Assembly (NCBI GenBank): GCA_965199805.1
Contig: CBDATO010000001.1
Location: 2,108,001 to 2,172,000, forward strand
Direction: 5' to 3'
Length of the DNA: 64,000 nt
Origin: DATAZK01 sp965199805
GTDB taxonomy: Bacteria; Actinomycetota; Actinomycetes; Frankiales; Frankiaceae
Within the stretch, counting starts at the first letter, position 1; every line of letters starts with the position of its first letter. The notes below the pieces were generated by a model that saw only the letters and a program-made list of their open reading frames with translations, was not told the origin of the DNA and did not search any database. Positions 37,953 to 46,867 of this stretch are shown one piece after another. The position numbers and the translations under genes were made by a program.

Positions 37953-39203
37953 TCACCCGAGCTGCTCGTCGAGCAGGCGCACGTGCACCCGAGCTCGTTG
38001 CCTTCGCCCGGAGCCGGCGGGCAGGCACGCCGAGAGCACGTGCCACGCCTCGAGGTCGTCGCGGCCGAGGGGTCCGTTCGTCCAGGCGGCGAGCAGGGTC
38101 GGGTCGGGATGACGCAGGAGCGCGTCGCGTACCTCGGCGTGCAACTCCTCGCGCAGGCGTACGACTGCCGGCGACGTGGAACGCGGCAGCACCGGCCCCG
38201 CATAGCTCTGCAGCGCGGCCCGGTAGGCGCCTCGGTCGAGCAGCCGGCGTACGCGCCGGGCGTCGGTGTCGAGGGGAAGCATCAAGCGGTAGGGCCTGGA
38301 GTCGACCGCCCGCGGCCCGAGGATGCGGCGCAGCCGGGAGACCTCGGCACGGATGGTCACCGGGTCGAGGGGGCGTTCGTCCAGCTCGCAGCCGAGTGCG
38401 TCGGCGGACAGGCCCTGCGGGTTCGCCGCGAGGATCAGCAGCAGCTCCGCGTGCCGGGGGCTGATCGCGATCGGCCGGCCGTCCAGGCGGAAGGCGGCCT
38501 CCTCGCGCCCGAGGACGTCGAGCGCCAACTCGCTGCCCATCACACGCAGCGGCAGCTGCGCGGGCAGGCGCAGCCGGAGCTCCGCCTCGACGGCGGCGGC
38601 GGTGGCGCGTACCAGGGCCAGCATCGTCGGATGGGCGGCGCGCTCGTCGCCGGTGACGTCGATGACACCGAGCTGCTCCCCGCCCGGGCCGTACACCGGC
38701 ACGGCCGAGCAGCTCCACCGCTGCACCGCCGACTGGAAGTGCTCGGACGACGCGATGCGTACCGCCTGCTGCGTGGCGAGGGCGACGCCGGGCGCGTTGG
38801 TGCCGGCGTGCGCCTCGTCCCAGCGGGCGCCCTCGACGAAGTGCATCGACTCCGCCTGGCGGAGCAGCCGCGGCCGGCCCTCGACCCACAGCAGCCGGCC
38901 GGCCGCATCACCGACGGCGACGAGCAGGTCGTCCCCGCGGGCGTGCTCGACCAACAGGCGGCGGATGACCGGCATCCCGAGCGCCAGCGGATGAGCGGCG
39001 CGGTACGAGCGGAGCGCGTCGTCGGTGAGGTCGACCGGGGCCATCGCGCCGTCCGCCACCCCGTGCGCAGCCGAGCGCTTCCACGACCGGGCGACCTCGG
39101 GGCGGATGACCCGCGGCACCCGGCCGGTCGTCAGGAACGACTCGCGGGCGACCGCCACCGACCGAGCGGTGAGACTCGGCGCATACGGGCCGACGCCAGC
39201 CAT
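37953..39203 (-). CDS. GAF-domain transcriptional regulator (AcoR N-terminus-like)
   Basis: A 416-residue regulator. Residues 1-210 match the AcoR-type sensory half: R-P-E-V-A-R-S-W-K-R-S near residue 34 and a GAF domain with F-V-E-G-A-R-W-D-E-A-H-A-G-T-N-A near residue 122. There is no sigma-54 AAA+ domain; instead a winged helix follows (ISPRHAELLLILAANPQG and VTIRAEVSRLRRILG, residues about 255-310) and a short C-terminal helical part. In actinobacteria this type commonly neighbours ExaC-like aldehyde dehydrogenase, its probable target here. Confidence 0.85.
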   Translation of the reverse strand: MAGVGPYAPSLTARSVAVARESFLTTGRVPRVIRPEVARSWKRSAAHGVADGAMAPVDLTDDALRSYRAAHPLALGMPVIRRLLVEHARGDDLLVAVGDAAGRLLWVEGRPRLLRQAESMHFVEGARWDEAHAGTNAPGVALATQQAVRIASSEHFQSAVQRWSCSAVPVYGPGGEQLGVIDVTGDERAAHPTMLALVRATAAAVEAELRLRLPAQLPLRVMGSELALDVLGREEAAFRLDGRPIAISPRHAELLLILAANPQGLSADALGCELDERPLDPVTIRAEVSRLRRILGPRAVDSRPYRLMLPLDTDARRVRRLLDRGAYRAALQSYAGPVLPRSTSPAVVRLREELHAEVRDALLRHPDPTLLAAWTNGPLGRDDLEAWHVLSACLPAGSGRRQRARVHVRLLDEQLG

Positions 39204-39370
39204 ACGGCTCCAGCGGTCAGGTCAAGCAAGGGTCGTGACCTGCATCACGGTAGTGCTCCCGGCCGCCCGGCGCCACCGCCCGTCGCTGCAGGTCCGCTGT
39301 GCACCGCCCGCGTTGCCCCGTAACGCGTTCGACACGGTGCCGGAACCCGGCTGCGATTCCCGGGCTGTCT

Positions 39371-39399
39371 ACTGACATGAGTTTCGGGCTACTGTCAGT
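39371..39399. promoter_or_regulatory. Inverted repeat ACTGACA-N15-TGTCAGT upstream of the glnT operon
   Basis: Seven-bp arms at 39371-39377 and 39393-39399. The right arm overlaps TACTGT (39390-39395), a possible -10 element 10 nt before the ATG at 39406. It is a candidate operator for the XRE-cupin regulator encoded at the end of the operon. Confidence 0.5.
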
Positions 39400-39405
39400 G
39401 GACGG

Positions 39406-40824
39406 ATGGCGAGCATGGTGACGTACGACGGAGCACAGGGACACATGACCGGGCAGGCGGGGCGGACGTCGAGTCCGCCGACCCAGCCTGTCGTCCTGCC
39501 CGGCACTCGGTCCGGCAGCTCGAGCCTGCGTGAGCTGGCTGCCGAGGCGGGCGTGCGCTTCATCCTGGCGATGTTCGTCGACCTCACCGGCAAGCCGTGC
39601 GCCAAGCTCGTGCCGGCGTCTGCGGCTGACGAGTTCCAGAACGAGGGTGTCGGCTTCGCCGGCTACGCGGCCGGTCTGCTCGGCCAGCAGCCGTCCGACC
39701 CCGACCTCATCGCGCTGCCCGACCTGGCCTCCTTCGCTCCCGTGCCGTCCGTTCAGCCGGGCCTGGCGCTCGTGCACTGCGATCTGCACGTCGAGGGCAA
39801 GCTCTGGCCGTACGCCCCGCGGGTCATCCTCGCCGCGATGCTGCAGCGGGCCGCGGCCGCCGGGCTGCAGCTCAAGGTCGGCGCCGAGCTCGAGTACTTC
39901 CTGGTGCGCCGGGCCCCGGACGGCTCGGTCAGCCCGGCCGACGTCTCGGACGTCGCGGCCCAGCCTTGTTACGACGCCCGCAGCGTCACCCGCATGTTCG
40001 ATCACCTGGCCGCGGCCTCCGACGCCATGAACGCGCTCGGCTGGGGCAACTACGCCAACGACCACGAGGACGCGAACGGCCAGTTCGAGCAGAACTTCCT
40101 GCACGCCGACGCCATGACCACCGCTGACCGCGTCATCTCCGGCCGCTACCTGGTGTCGATGCTCGCCGAGCAGCGCGACATGGTCGCCACCTTCATGCCG
40201 AAGCCGTTCGGCGAGCGCACCGGCAGCGGCCTGCACCTGCACCTCTCGCTCTGGGACGACACCGGCCCGCGCTTCCCGGCCCGCGACGGGGCGGCCGGCC
40301 ACTTCGGGCTGTCGGCCACCGCGCTGCAGTTCGTCGGCGGGCTGCTCGAGCACGCCCCGGCGCTCACCGCGCTGCTCGCCCCGACGGTCAACTCCTACAA
40401 GCGCACCGGCGCCCGCACCACCCGCTCCGGCGCCACCTGGTCACCCCGGCAGGCGACGTACGGCGGCAACGACCGCACCCACCTCATCCGCGTGCCCGAC
40501 GCCAACCGGGTGGAGCTGCGCTCCGGCGACGGATCGGCGAACCCGTATCTCGCGATCGCGGCGGTGCTCGCCGCCGGGCTCGACGGGCTCGAGCGGGGAC
40601 TCGACCCGGGCGATCCGGGAGCACGCGAGGGCGCCGCCACCCTGCCGCCGACCCTGCTGCACGCCATGGACGCGCTCGCGGCGGATCCGGTGGTCACCGG
40701 CGCCCTCGACGCGGCCGGCCCGGGGGTCGCCGCGTACTACGCCACCGCCAAGCGCGAGGAATTCCTGGAGTGGCACGCCGCCGTCTCCGCCTGGGAGATC
40801 GAGCGCTACCTCACCGCTTTCTAG
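39406..40824 (+). CDS. glnT: Type III glutamate--ammonia ligase / gamma-glutamylmethylamide synthetase-like
   Basis: ATP-dependent glutamate-amine ligase of the GlnT branch of glutamine synthetases, 472 residues. Seen: beta-grasp part with F-V-D-L-T-G-K-P-C-A near residue 58, metal and substrate motif G-A-E-L-E-Y-F near residue 161, H-L-H-L-S-L near residue 279, and N-S-Y-K-R near residue 328. The downstream order (amidotransferase, GXGXG, FMN synthase) matches GlnT-Glx and GmaS-Mgs loci, so methylamine as well as ammonia is a likely nitrogen donor. ATG 39445, with AGGG upstream, is an alternative start. Confidence 0.88.
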   Translation: MASMVTYDGAQGHMTGQAGRTSSPPTQPVVLPGTRSGSSSLRELAAEAGVRFILAMFVDLTGKPCAKLVPASAADEFQNEGVGFAGYAAGLLGQQPSDPDLIALPDLASFAPVPSVQPGLALVHCDLHVEGKLWPYAPRVILAAMLQRAAAAGLQLKVGAELEYFLVRRAPDGSVSPADVSDVAAQPCYDARSVTRMFDHLAAASDAMNALGWGNYANDHEDANGQFEQNFLHADAMTTADRVISGRYLVSMLAEQRDMVATFMPKPFGERTGSGLHLHLSLWDDTGPRFPARDGAAGHFGLSATALQFVGGLLEHAPALTALLAPTVNSYKRTGARTTRSGATWSPRQATYGGNDRTHLIRVPDANRVELRSGDGSANPYLAIAAVLAAGLDGLERGLDPGDPGAREGAATLPPTLLHAMDALAADPVVTGALDAAGPGVAAYYATAKREEFLEWHAAVSAWEIERYLTAF

Positions 40825-40852
40825 TACGTGCACCAGAACCGAGAGGACCCCC

Positions 40853-41587
40853 ATGTGCGGCATTGCCGGACTGCTGCTGCGTGATCCGCAGCTCTATCCG
40901 CAGCTCGGAGCCCTGCTCACCGACATGCTCTGCCAGGTCGCCGAGCGCGGTCCCGACTCGTCCGGCTACGGGCTGTACGGCGAGCCCCGCTTCGAGCCGG
41001 CCATCACCCGCGACGACCTGCAGATCGAGCGGCCCGGCGACGTGCTCACGGTCGTCAAGGGCGTCGGTGGCACGGCGCAGCTCGCCCTCGACACCGGTCT
41101 GGCGAACGCGAGCGGCTGGCAGGCCGTCGCGCACACCCGGATGGCCACCGAGTCGGCGGTGACGGTCGCGCACTCGCATCCGTTCACTGCCGGCAGCGAC
41201 TTCTGCCTGGTGCACAACGGCTCGTTCTCCAACCACGCCACGATCCGCCGGGAGCTGCTCGCCGACGGCGTCACCTTCGAGACCGACAACGACTCCGAGG
41301 TCGCGGCCCGGTTCGTCGCCCACCACCTCGCCGACGGGGACGACCTGGAGAAGGCGCTGCGCCGCCTGACCGAGCGCTTCGACGGCTTCTACACGCTGCT
41401 CGTGACCACCGCAGACGCGTTCGCGGTCGTCCGCGACCCCATCGCCTGCAAGCCCGCGATCATCGCCGAGACGGACGGCTGGGTCGCGATGGCGTCGGAG
41501 TACCGGGCGCTGCTCGGGCTGCCCGACTTCGGCTCCGCCCGGGTCTTCGAGCCCGCTCCGGAGGAGATCTACCTGTGGTCACGGTGA
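40853..41587 (+). CDS. Class II glutamine amidotransferase (MgsA/GlxB-like)
   Basis: Ntn-type glutaminase domain, 244 residues. The N-terminal nucleophile is Cys2 (M-C-G-I-A-G-L-L). Seen: R-G-P-D-S-S-G-Y-G near residue 33, H-T-R-M-A-T-E-S near residue 95, V-H-N-G-S-F-S-N near residue 118, D-S-E-V near residue 146. It corresponds to the amidotransferase part of glutamate synthase split off as a separate subunit, as in N-methylglutamate synthase (MgsA) and GlxB. Its stop overlaps the next gene. Confidence 0.9.
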   Translation: MCGIAGLLLRDPQLYPQLGALLTDMLCQVAERGPDSSGYGLYGEPRFEPAITRDDLQIERPGDVLTVVKGVGGTAQLALDTGLANASGWQAVAHTRMATESAVTVAHSHPFTAGSDFCLVHNGSFSNHATIRRELLADGVTFETDNDSEVAARFVAHHLADGDDLEKALRRLTERFDGFYTLLVTTADAFAVVRDPIACKPAIIAETDGWVAMASEYRALLGLPDFGSARVFEPAPEEIYLWSR

Positions 41588-42273
41588 CGGATACGCAGCT
41601 CGAGTTCGACCTCGCCGCCTCCAGCGTGCGTGAGGTCAACCGCGAGTTGCGCAAGCTGCCGGCCGGCTCCTGCGCCCGCATCCTGTCGGCGCGCGGCGAG
41701 CACAACCTCGCGGTCGGCCTGGACGCCCCCATCGACGTCGAGATCGAGGGCCCGAGCGGCTACTACGTCGGAGGCCTCGGCAAGGCGGCCTCGATCACGG
41801 TGCGCGGCTCGGTCGGCTGGGGCGCCGGCGAGAACCTCATGTCGGGCTCCGTGACCATCCACGGCGACGCGAGCCAGAGCGCTGCGGCCTCGGCCCACGG
41901 CGGACTCGTCGCGGTGCACGGCGACGCGTCGCTGCGGGCAGGCATCTCGCTGAAGGGCGGCACGCTCGCGGTGGCCGGCAGCGTCGGGCGCTACTGCGGC
42001 TTCGTCGCCCAGGCCGGCACGATCCTCATCGGCGGCGACGCGTCCGCCGGGCTCGGTGACTCGCTGTACGAGGCGGTCATCTACGTCGCCGGTCAGGTGA
42101 CCGAGCTCGGCACCGACGCGCGTATCGAGGACCTCACCGCCGACGACATCGCGCGCATCCGCGAAATCTGCACGGCGGCCGGCTTCGACCACATCGACGC
42201 GGAGAACGTCACCCGCGTCGCCTCCGCCAAGCAGCTTTACCATTTCAGCACCCACCACGCAGGGGCCTACTGA
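41575..42273 (+). CDS. GXGXG-domain protein (MgsB/GlxC-like glutamate synthase C-terminal subunit)
   Basis: A 232-residue right-handed beta-helix equivalent to the C-terminal domain of glutamate synthase. Repeats of G-x-x-x-x-G-x-x-x-V-x-G run from about residue 60 to 180 (G-G-L-G-K-A-A, G-D-A-S-x-x-A-A, G-D-A-S-x-x-L-G). It is structural in the synthase complex. GTG 41575 follows GGAGGAGAT at proper distance and overlaps the amidotransferase stop by 13 nt; GTG 41584 is the alternative. Confidence 0.88.
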   Translation: MVTVTDTQLEFDLAASSVREVNRELRKLPAGSCARILSARGEHNLAVGLDAPIDVEIEGPSGYYVGGLGKAASITVRGSVGWGAGENLMSGSVTIHGDASQSAAASAHGGLVAVHGDASLRAGISLKGGTLAVAGSVGRYCGFVAQAGTILIGGDASAGLGDSLYEAVIYVAGQVTELGTDARIEDLTADDIARIREICTAAGFDHIDAENVTRVASAKQLYHFSTHHAGAY

Positions 42274-43610
42274 TGACCGCGCTCCCTTCGAGCAGCAGCG
42301 CCACCTTCCCGCCGGCCGTCATCGCCGAGATCCGCGAGCGGGCCCGGGTGGGCCGCTACGCGATCCGCGGCTGGGGCGCCCGCCGCCCGGTGCCGACCTT
42401 CGACGACCTGTCCTTCCTGTCGGCGAGCGCTTCGCGCTACCCGCTCGAGGGCTACCGCGAGACGTGCGAGACCCGCACGGTGCTGGGGGCGAAGAACGCG
42501 TCGCAGCCCGTCGTGCTCGACATCCCGATCACGATCGCGGGCATGTCGTTCGGCTCGCTGTCGGCGCAGGCGAAGGAGGCTCTCGGCCGGGCCGCGTCCG
42601 AGGTCGGCACGTCGACCACGACCGGCGACGGCGGCATGACCTCCGAGGAGCGGATGAGCTCGAAGACGCTGGTCTACCAGTGCCTGCCGTCGCGCTACGG
42701 CTTCGACCCCGACGCATTGCGTTCCGCCGATGCCGTCGAGGTCGTGCTCGGTCAGGGCGCGAAGCCCGGCGGTGGCGGCATGCTGCTCGGGCAGAAGGTC
42801 GGCACCCGGGTCGCCGCGATGCGCACGCTGCCGGAAGGCATCGACCAGCGCTCGGCCAGCCGCCACCCGGACTGGACCGGCCCCGATGACCTGCGCATCA
42901 AGATCGAGGAGCTGCGCGAAGCGACCGACTGGCGCATCCCCGTCTACGTCAAGGTCGGGGCGACGCGCACCGACCACGACGTGCGGCTCGCGGTCGCCGC
43001 CGGCGCCGACGTGGTGGTGGTCGACGGCATGCAGGGTGGCACCGGCGCGACGCAGGACATCTTCATCGAGCACACCGGCATCCCGACCCTCGCCGCCGTA
43101 CGCCTGGCCGCGGACGCGCTCGACGACCTCGGCGTGCACGACGACGTCAAGCTGATCATCTCCGGGGGTATCCGCAGCGGCGCCGACGTCGCCAAGGCCC
43201 TCGCGCTCGGCGCCGACGTCGTCTCGATCGGCGTCGGGGCGCTCATCGCGCTCGGCTGCAACGACAGCACCTGGACCGACAGTGACGGCGCCCCGCACGT
43301 CGCAAGCCCGGACTACGCGAAGCTCGGGATGGTGCCCGGCTCCTGCACCGCCTGCCACACCGGCGGGTGCCCGGTCGGCATCACCACCCAGGACGACGTG
43401 CTCGCCGCCCGGCTCGACCCGCAGATCGGCGCCGAGTGGGTGGCCAACTACCTGCGCGCCCTCACCATGGAGACGACCATGTTGGCGCGGGCGTGCGGTA
43501 AGTCCGACGTGCACCACCTGGAGCCGGAGGACCTCGTCGCGCTGACCATCGAGGCGGCGGCGATGGCCCGCGTGCCGCTGGCGGGCACGAGCTGGATCCC
43601 GGGCGCATGA
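42273..43610 (+). CDS. FMN-binding glutamate synthase family protein (MgsC/GlxD-like)
   Basis: Catalytic subunit, 445 residues, with the glutamate synthase FMN/iron-sulfur barrel. Seen: ITIAGMSFGSLSAQAKEALG near residue 88, G-D-G-G-M near residue 117, Q-G-A-K-P-G-G-G-G near residue 160, VKVGATRTD near residue 227, and the 3Fe-4S Cys motif C-T-A-C-H-T-G-G-C near residue 360. With the two small subunits it should transfer an amide- or methylamine-derived nitrogen to 2-oxoglutarate, giving glutamate or N-methylglutamate. ATG overlaps the previous stop by 1 nt. Confidence 0.92.
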   Translation: MTALPSSSSATFPPAVIAEIRERARVGRYAIRGWGARRPVPTFDDLSFLSASASRYPLEGYRETCETRTVLGAKNASQPVVLDIPITIAGMSFGSLSAQAKEALGRAASEVGTSTTTGDGGMTSEERMSSKTLVYQCLPSRYGFDPDALRSADAVEVVLGQGAKPGGGGMLLGQKVGTRVAAMRTLPEGIDQRSASRHPDWTGPDDLRIKIEELREATDWRIPVYVKVGATRTDHDVRLAVAAGADVVVVDGMQGGTGATQDIFIEHTGIPTLAAVRLAADALDDLGVHDDVKLIISGGIRSGADVAKALALGADVVSIGVGALIALGCNDSTWTDSDGAPHVASPDYAKLGMVPGSCTACHTGGCPVGITTQDDVLAARLDPQIGAEWVANYLRALTMETTMLARACGKSDVHHLEPEDLVALTIEAAAMARVPLAGTSWIPGA

Positions 43611-44821
43611 GCGGCATCGACACGGCCCCACATCCAACGGCGGAGGTCGTGATCATCGGCGGCGGTGTCGAGGGGATGTCCACCGCGTACGCGCTCACCC
43701 GGGCCGGCGTACGCGACGTGCTGGTCGTCGAACGCGCGACCATCGCGTCCGGCGGCACCGGCAAGTCCAGCGGCATCGTCCGATGCCATTACGGGGTGCC
43801 GTCGCTCGCGGCGATGGCGTGGAAGGGCGTGCAGTTCTTCGAGCAGGCGCCGGAGCTGCTCGGCACCGACATCGGCTTCGAGCAGATCGGCTACGTGGTC
43901 GGCGTCGGCCCGGGCCACGTCGACGCGCTGGCCGCCAACATCGCGATGCACCAGTCGCTCGGCATAGACGTCCGGCTGATCGGGGCGGACGACGCCCTCG
44001 AGCTCTGGCCGTACGCCGACGTCAGCGACCTGGCCGGCTTCGCGTACGAGCCGCGCAGCGGGTACGGCGACGGCGCGCGTACGGCGATGGCCTTCGCCGC
44101 CGCGGCACGTCGGGGCGGCGCGACGATCCGCCAGGGCGCCGAGGTCACGGCTCTGTGCGCAGCCGGCGATCGGATCACGGGCGTGCAGCTCGCCGACGGC
44201 ACCCGGGTCGACGCCGGCTCGGTGGTCGTCGCAGCCGGCGTCTGGTCGCAGGCGCTGCTGCAACCGCTCGGGCTCGACCTGCCGATCCGCGCCCAGCGCG
44301 AGACCATCCTGCTGCTCGAGACCGGGCCCGCCACCCCCGTACGCGATCTGCCGGTCTTCTCCGACCTCGTCGCCCTGCAGTACGTGAGGCCGGAGCGCTC
44401 GGGTCAGCTGCTGATCGGCAACAGCGACCACTCCGCCCCCGAGTGGGTCGACGTCGACAGCTACTCCAACCGCGCCACCGAGGACTTCCTCGAGCAGGCG
44501 TTGCCGAAGGTCGACCACCGCTTCCCCGGGCTCGACGATCCCCGCCTGGCGAGTGCGTACGCGGGCTGCTACGACGTCACCCCGGACTACAACCCGGTCA
44601 TGTCGGCGACGGCGGTGGCAGGCTTGTACGTCGCGGCCGGGTTCAGCGGCCACGGATTCAAGATCTCGCCGGCGGTGGGGGAGCTGATGGCCGACCTCGT
44701 GATGCACGGCGCGAGCCAGGATCCGCTGGTGGCGGAGTCGGACTTCGCGTTCGAGCGGTTCGCGGAAGGACGGATGCTGGTCAGCGCGCACCCCTACGCG
44801 GGTGCCGGCGAGATGCGGTGA
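43607..44821 (+). CDS. FAD-dependent amine oxidoreductase (DAO family, SoxB-like)
   Basis: A 404-residue D-amino-acid-oxidase-fold enzyme resembling the beta subunit of sarcosine oxidase and N-methylglutamate dehydrogenase. FAD motif G-G-G-V-E-G near residue 17, S-G-I-V-R-C-H-Y-G near residue 55, G-V-W-S-Q near residue 209, and a terminal G-F-S-G-H-G-F-K near residue 347. Alpha, gamma and delta subunit genes of the heterotetrameric enzymes are absent, so it would have to act alone. 4-nt overlaps on both sides place it firmly in the operon. Confidence 0.85.
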   Translation: MSGIDTAPHPTAEVVIIGGGVEGMSTAYALTRAGVRDVLVVERATIASGGTGKSSGIVRCHYGVPSLAAMAWKGVQFFEQAPELLGTDIGFEQIGYVVGVGPGHVDALAANIAMHQSLGIDVRLIGADDALELWPYADVSDLAGFAYEPRSGYGDGARTAMAFAAAARRGGATIRQGAEVTALCAAGDRITGVQLADGTRVDAGSVVVAAGVWSQALLQPLGLDLPIRAQRETILLLETGPATPVRDLPVFSDLVALQYVRPERSGQLLIGNSDHSAPEWVDVDSYSNRATEDFLEQALPKVDHRFPGLDDPRLASAYAGCYDVTPDYNPVMSATAVAGLYVAAGFSGHGFKISPAVGELMADLVMHGASQDPLVAESDFAFERFAEGRMLVSAHPYAGAGEMR

Positions 44822-45411
44822 CCGAACCGCCCGAGGGCGTGCTGGAGACGGTGATCGCCGCGCGGGTACGCGAGCAGCGCCAGGCGGCCGGCCTGTCGGT
44901 CGCCGACATGGCCGAGCGGGTCGGCATCTCCAAGGCCATGCTGTCGAAGATCGAGAACGCCCAGACCTCGTGCAGCCTGACCACGCTCGGCCGGCTCGCC
45001 GCCGGCCTGCAGGTGCCGGTCACCGCCCTCTTCCGTGGCCTCGACGACGACCGCGAGGCCGTCTTCACCTCCGCCGGGCACGGCGCCGAGATCGTGCGCC
45101 GCGGCACCCGGGTGGGCCACCACTACGCCCTGCTCGGCTCGTTGCGCGGCGCCCACAAGCGCATGGAGTCGGTGCTGGTCACGCTCACCGAGCGCAGCGA
45201 GGTCTTCCCGCTCTTCCAGCACGCCGGCACCGAGTTCCTCTACATGCTCGAGGGCGAGATGGTCTACGGCCACGGCGAGGCGCGCTACGTCATGCGTCCC
45301 GGTGACGCGCTGCAGCTCGACGGCGAGGGACCGCACGGCCCCGCCGAGCTCGTCGTGCTGCCGATCCGCTTCCTGTCGGTGACCGCGTACGGGGACGGCC
45401 CACCGGACTGA
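44818..45411 (+). CDS. XRE-cupin transcriptional regulator
   Basis: A 197-residue regulator with an N-terminal lambda-repressor-type HTH (LSVADMAERVGISKAMLSKIE, about residues 25-45) and a C-terminal cupin sensor domain (Q-H-A-G-T-E-F-L-Y-M-L-E-G near residue 140, M-R-P-G-D-A-L near residue 160). It is the last gene of the glnT operon (GTGA overlap), which suggests autoregulation of the operon. The inverted repeat at 39371-39399 is a candidate site. Confidence 0.92.
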   Translation: MTEPPEGVLETVIAARVREQRQAAGLSVADMAERVGISKAMLSKIENAQTSCSLTTLGRLAAGLQVPVTALFRGLDDDREAVFTSAGHGAEIVRRGTRVGHHYALLGSLRGAHKRMESVLVTLTERSEVFPLFQHAGTEFLYMLEGEMVYGHGEARYVMRPGDALQLDGEGPHGPAELVVLPIRFLSVTAYGDGPPD

Positions 45412-45454
45412 CGCCGACATCCGGACGACATCCGGGCAGTGCGATCCTGACCAC

Positions 45455-46210
45455 GTGAGCGCAACCGACGTGAGCACCCCAGAACCCCGGGCCCTTTCTT
45501 TCGGCGAGGTCGCCGAGGACTACGACCGGCTCCGCCCCTCGCCCGCCCCCGCCGCCCTGGACTGGCTGATCCCCGCCGGATGCGAGGCCGCGGTGGACCT
45601 CGCCGCCGGCACCGGCCTGTTCACCCGGGCCCTCGCCGAGCGCGTACCGGTCGTCGCGGTGGAGCCCGATGCGCGGATGCGGGAGATGTTCACCGCCCGC
45701 GCGCCGCAGCTCGAGATCGTCGACGGCCGCGGCGATTCGATGCCGCTGCCCGACGCGAGCGCCGACCTGGTCACCGTCTCCTCCGCCTGGCACTGGCTCG
45801 ACCCGGAGACGGCGGGTCCGGAGATCGCCCGGGTGCTGCGCGACGGCGGCCGGCTCGGCGTGCTGTGGACGCGCCTGGAGTACGACGGCCGCATCCCGGC
45901 GCCGGACTGGGAGGCCCTCGGTGTACGCGGGCGCGATCGCGAGCGGGTGCACCGCCAGCGGGCGGTGCTGGTGGGAGCGGAGTTCGATGCGCCGGAGTCC
46001 GCGTCGTTCAGCTATCCGCAGCGGGTCGCCAAGGCCGACATCGTGGCGACGCTCGCCACCTACAGCCCGGTGATCGCCCTGGAGCCCGCCGCGCGTGAGC
46101 ACGCCCTCGGCCGCGCCGCGGCCCAGCTGGACGAGCGGTTCCCGGCCGACGAGCCCGTCGAGGTGACCATCGTCTCCGAGTGCATCCGGCTGGAGCGCCG
46201 CCCCCGGTAA
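45455..46210 (+). CDS. Class I SAM-dependent methyltransferase
   Basis: A 251-residue type 11 methyltransferase-like protein. Seen: Y-D-R-L-R-P near residue 24, motif I V-D-L-A-A-G-T-G-L-F-T near residue 47, acidic end of strand 2 V-V-A-V-E-P-D near residue 67, motif with D-A-S-A-D-L-V-T-V-S-S-A-W-H-W near residues 101-115. The H-W after motif IV is common in small actinobacterial methyltransferases of unknown substrate. GTG start. Confidence 0.85.
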   Translation: MSATDVSTPEPRALSFGEVAEDYDRLRPSPAPAALDWLIPAGCEAAVDLAAGTGLFTRALAERVPVVAVEPDARMREMFTARAPQLEIVDGRGDSMPLPDASADLVTVSSAWHWLDPETAGPEIARVLRDGGRLGVLWTRLEYDGRIPAPDWEALGVRGRDRERVHRQRAVLVGAEFDAPESASFSYPQRVAKADIVATLATYSPVIALEPAAREHALGRAAAQLDERFPADEPVEVTIVSECIRLERRPR

Positions 46211-46211
46211 G

Positions 46212-46832
46212 TCAGGACGGCCGGGTCCAGACGGAATGGCCCCGCTCGTACTCCATGACTCGCGCGACGGACGCGGCGACGTCGGCCCCGAGCTCGCGCT
46301 CGACGATCCACATCGCCAGGTCGATCCCGGACGTCACGCCGCCGCAGGTGAGCAGGTCGCCGTCGTCGACCACCCGGGCGTCGGTGATCACCGCGCCGCT
46401 GTCGCGCAGCTCGTCCAGCGCCGCGTGGTGGGTGGTCGCCGGGCGGCCGTCGGTGAGGCCCGCGGCCGCGAGCAGCATCGTGCCGGTGCACACCGAGGCC
46501 GTCCAGGCCGTGGTCGGCGCGAGCTCGCGGAGCCGGTCGGGCAGGTAGCCGTCGACCGCCTGCTGGTGCGTACCGACCGGGGCGCGGTCACCCCAGCCGC
46601 CGCCGGGCACGACGACGGCATCCGGCCGGCCGAGGGCCGCGGTGACCTCGACCCGCATCCCGTGGGCGCCGACGACGATCCCCGGCTCGCGGACGCCGAC
46701 CAGCTCGACCTCCCAGCCGCGCTCCCGGCCGGCGGCGGTCATCGCCCCGTTGGAGAGCACCTCGAACGGGAGCACGGCGTCGAGCTCGTCCATGCCGTCG
46801 AAAACCACGATCTCGATACGCATGACGCCCAT
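46212..46832 (-). CDS. DJ-1/PfpI family protein
   Basis: A 206-residue glutamine-amidotransferase-like fold protein. Nucleophile elbow S-V-C-T-G-T-M-L-L near residue 115 with a conserved Cys, followed by G-R-P-A-T-T-H-H-A near residue 130 with the partner His. C-G-G-V-T-S-G-I-D-L-A near residue 160 is typical of the isonitrile-hydratase or GATase1-like regulator core, but there is no AraC HTH, so it is a stand-alone enzyme. ATG 46823 is an alternative start. Activity unknown. Confidence 0.85.
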   Translation of the reverse strand: MGVMRIEIVVFDGMDELDAVLPFEVLSNGAMTAAGRERGWEVELVGVREPGIVVGAHGMRVEVTAALGRPDAVVVPGGGWGDRAPVGTHQQAVDGYLPDRLRELAPTTAWTASVCTGTMLLAAAGLTDGRPATTHHAALDELRDSGAVITDARVVDDGDLLTCGGVTSGIDLAMWIVERELGADVAASVARVMEYERGHSVWTRPS

Positions 46833-46867
46833 GATGGCTCGGGCCGCAGCCGGGGCAAGAGGGCAGG

